From assembly GCA_944382045.1 (NCBI GenBank), contig CALWMT010000110.1:1-7970 (forward strand): a DNA stretch of 7,970 bases. Direction: 5' to 3'. The notes below the pieces were generated by a model that saw only the letters and a list, made by a program, of their open reading frames with translations, was not told where the DNA came from and made no database searches. The position numbers were made by a program, and so were the translations under genes. The DNA comes from an uncultured Enterocloster sp. GTDB lineage: Bacteria; Bacillota; Clostridia; Lachnospirales; Lachnospiraceae. This document shows, piece after piece, positions 6,494 to 7,970 of this stretch. Numbering within the stretch: the stretch's first letter is position 1; each line of letters starts with the position of its first letter.

Positions 6494-6546
6494 ACAAAAA
6501 CAGGGAACCGTTTCCTCCCTATATTTATAGAAGAAACTGTTCCCTG
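6490..6546 (-). terminator. Rho-independent terminator of the aminotransferase gene
   Basis: A long imperfect inverted repeat spans 6501-6546: outer arms CAGGGAAC and GTTCCCTG (8 pairs), one mismatch, inner arms GTTTC and GAAAC (5 pairs), an internal loop, then CTATA and TATAG around a two-base tip. On the minus strand it is followed by TTTTTGTTGTT, the expected T-tract, so it ends transcription coming from the aminotransferase. On the plus strand no T-tract follows. Confidence 0.85.
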
Positions 6547-6592
6547 TCAGTATTTGATGCAGAAGATATTTTTACACTTGAAGCTTTTTCCT

Positions 6593-6619
6593 GCTGCCGG
6601 GCGGCTGCTCCAAGGCAGC
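6593..6619. repeat. Overlapping GC-rich inverted repeats in the aminotransferase 3' region
   Basis: GCTGCC (6593-6598) can pair with GGCAGC (6614-6619), and alternatively GCTGC (6604-6608) can pair with GCAGC (6615-6619). The two hairpins share the same right arm, so they exclude each other. They lie 23-49 bases past the aminotransferase stop, before the main terminator. No T-tract follows on the minus strand, so they are more likely 3' end structure than a terminator. The rest of 6547-6592 holds nothing I can name. Confidence 0.3.
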
Positions 6620-6641
6620 AATTCAGGCGGCGGGTAAGCTG

Positions 6642-7952
6642 TTACTGCTCAAGCCCCTTCAAAAGCTTCTCCACGCTCACCAGCTTCACGCACAGGGCGA
6701 AGAGCTCCATCGCAGTGATCAGATCCGACAGCGGCGGATAGGTGGGGGCGATGCGGATGTTGCTGTCGTGGGGATCCTTTCCGTAGGGATAGGTTGCCCC
6801 AGCGGGAGTCATAACCAAGCCGGCCTTCTTGCAGCGGGCTACAATGTCCTTTGCGCAGCCCTCAAGGGAGTCAAAGGAGATAAAATATCCGCCCTTGGGA
6901 TTGGACCAGGATCCTACGCCAAGCCCTCCCAGCTCCCGCTCCAAAATCTGCTCCACCGCCTCAAACTTGGGACGGATGATGTCCGCATGCTTGCGCATAT
7001 GCTCCACCATGCCGTGGATATCCCCGAAGAAGCGCACATGGCGCAGCTGATTTACCTTGTCATGGCCAATGGTCTGGTTCTTTAACTGGGCCTTGATGTC
7101 CTCCAGATTGTTGGGGGATGCGGCAATACAGGCGATTCCCGAGCCGGGGAAGCTGATCTTAGAGGTAGAGGCGAACTTGTAAACCAGATCCATATTGCCG
7201 GCCCGCTTGCACTCCGCCAGAATCTCAATCAGATGATCCTGGTCGTGGTCATAGAGGTGATGAACACCATAGGCATTATCCCAGTAAATGCGGAAATCCG
7301 GAGCCGCCGGGGACAGTCTGGCAAAACGGCGCACCGTCTCGTCGGAGTAGGAATATCCCTGGGGATTGGAATACTTGGGCACACACCAGATTCCCTTGAT
7401 CGCATCGTCAGAGGCCACCAGCTTCTCCACCATATCCATATCCGGCCCTGCCGGGGTCATAGGCACATTGATCATCTCGATCCCAAAATATTCCGTAATA
7501 GCAAAATGCCGGTCATATCCGGGAACGGGGCATAAGAACTTCACCTTGTCCAGCTTGCACCAGGGAGTATTTCCCATGATTCCGTGGGTCATGGCGCGGG
7601 AAATCGTATCGTACATCACGTTCAGGCTGGAATTGCCGTAGATGATAATGGAAGAGGGGTTCACCTCCATCATATCCCCCAAAAGCTCCTTGGCCTCGTC
7701 AATTCCCGTAAGGCAGCCATAATTGCGGCAGTCTGTGCCGTCCTCGCAGGTGAGGTCATCGTTGCTGCTGAGCACGTCCATCATTCCCATGGACAAATCC
7801 AGCTGATCCACGCTGGGCTTTCCTCTGGACATATCCAGCTTCAGATCCTTTCCCTGAAAATCCCTGTACTTTGCCTTCAGCTCCTTGCGCAGAGCCAAAA
7901 GCTCCTCCCTCGTCATCTCCTCGTATGGCTTCATCGTCTCCACCTTTGTCAT
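6642..7952 (-). CDS. Type Ic aspartate aminotransferase (PLP-dependent, class I/II fold)
   Basis: Fold-type I PLP aminotransferase of the group typified by the Corynebacterium AspT (Pfam Asp_aminotransf, subgroup Ic), which interconverts aspartate plus 2-oxoglutarate and oxaloacetate plus glutamate (EC 2.6.1.1) in the cytoplasm. The 436 residues match the family length. Visible landmarks: SRGKPS (42-47), the phosphate-binding stretch YGNSSLNVMYD (105-115), the cofactor Asn in SNPQG (195-199), WDNAY (224-228) with the Asp and Tyr that contact the PLP ring, the Schiff-base lysine Lys265 in ASTSKISFPGSG, and Arg400 in NIRIAPTYPP for the substrate carboxylate. All expected catalytic residues are present. 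Two starts are possible: ATG 7952 with AGAAGGG four bases away, or ATG 7934 (Met7, MKPYEEMT) with AAAGGTGGAG before it. Homologues as I recall them often begin near Met7. The promoter is not within the window. It ends at a strong terminator, so it is the last gene of its unit. Confidence 0.93.
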   Translation of the reverse strand: MTKVETMKPYEEMTREELLALRKELKAKYRDFQGKDLKLDMSRGKPSVDQLDLSMGMMDVLSSNDDLTCEDGTDCRNYGCLTGIDEAKELLGDMMEVNPSSIIIYGNSSLNVMYDTISRAMTHGIMGNTPWCKLDKVKFLCPVPGYDRHFAITEYFGIEMINVPMTPAGPDMDMVEKLVASDDAIKGIWCVPKYSNPQGYSYSDETVRRFARLSPAAPDFRIYWDNAYGVHHLYDHDQDHLIEILAECKRAGNMDLVYKFASTSKISFPGSGIACIAASPNNLEDIKAQLKNQTIGHDKVNQLRHVRFFGDIHGMVEHMRKHADIIRPKFEAVEQILERELGGLGVGSWSNPKGGYFISFDSLEGCAKDIVARCKKAGLVMTPAGATYPYGKDPHDSNIRIAPTYPPLSDLITAMELFALCVKLVSVEKLLKGLEQ

Positions 7953-7970
7953 CCTTCCCTTCTGTCAAAA

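Noticed and set aside
6501..6546. Large inverted repeat as a transposon end, attachment site or plus-strand terminator
   Set aside because: No transposase or target duplication is nearby, and the T-tract is only on the minus-strand side, which fits a plain terminator.
7963..7968. Perfect TTGACA on the minus strand before the aminotransferase
   Set aside because: No -10 hexamer lies 16-18 bases downstream; that stretch is already coding sequence, so it is probably chance.
1..7970. Mobile element, CRISPR array, tRNA/rRNA or phage genes
   Set aside because: No direct-repeat array, cloverleaf or integrase/transposase-like protein was seen on either strand by eye.

Overview
The window looks like chromosomal DNA from a low-to-mid GC Firmicute. 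It is most likely a gut-type Clostridia/Lachnospiraceae genome. This rests on strong AGGAGG-type ribosome binding sites, sigma-A-like promoters, compact spacing, the type Ic aspartate aminotransferase, and an HflK/HflC pair with a lipoprotein ApbE. The taxonomic call is an inference from gene style, not from a marker gene. All six genes lie on the minus strand, so the window is transcribed from right to left.

Layout in the direction of transcription: (1) 7952-6642, a PLP-dependent type Ic aspartate aminotransferase, followed by a long terminator hairpin at 6546-6490. (2) 6459-5884, a six-helix membrane protein of unknown function, with its own extended -10 promoter fused to that terminator and its own terminator at 5863-5821. 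(3) 5757-4621 hflK and 4607-3720 hflC, a two-gene SPFH/Band-7 membrane scaffold operon. (4) 3672-2641 apbE, a lipoprotein FAD:protein FMN transferase; its likely promoter sits so close to the start codon that the mRNA would be almost leaderless. (5) 2548-2117 gtrA-family flippase and 2117-1 yfhO-family GT-C enzyme. These two are translationally coupled (TGATG overlap) and driven by a near-consensus promoter just after apbE. The yfhO gene runs off the left edge.

Biological theme: apart from the aminotransferase, everything is membrane or envelope related. GtrA plus YfhO are two of the three parts of a lipid-linked sugar decoration pathway (sugar-phosphate-undecaprenol synthase, flippase, GT-C transferase). 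The missing synthase is the obvious thing to look for beyond position 1. HflK/HflC would form a membrane cage or protease-regulating scaffold, and ApbE would attach FMN to extracytoplasmic flavoproteins encoded elsewhere.

No RNA genes, insertion sequences, CRISPR arrays or phage genes were seen. No gene-free stretch exceeds 300 bases. I do not see a wholly new system; the points most worth a second look are the near-leaderless apbE promoter, the acidic N-terminal extension on YfhO, the GtrA-YfhO module and the terminator-promoter fusion at 6546-6485.
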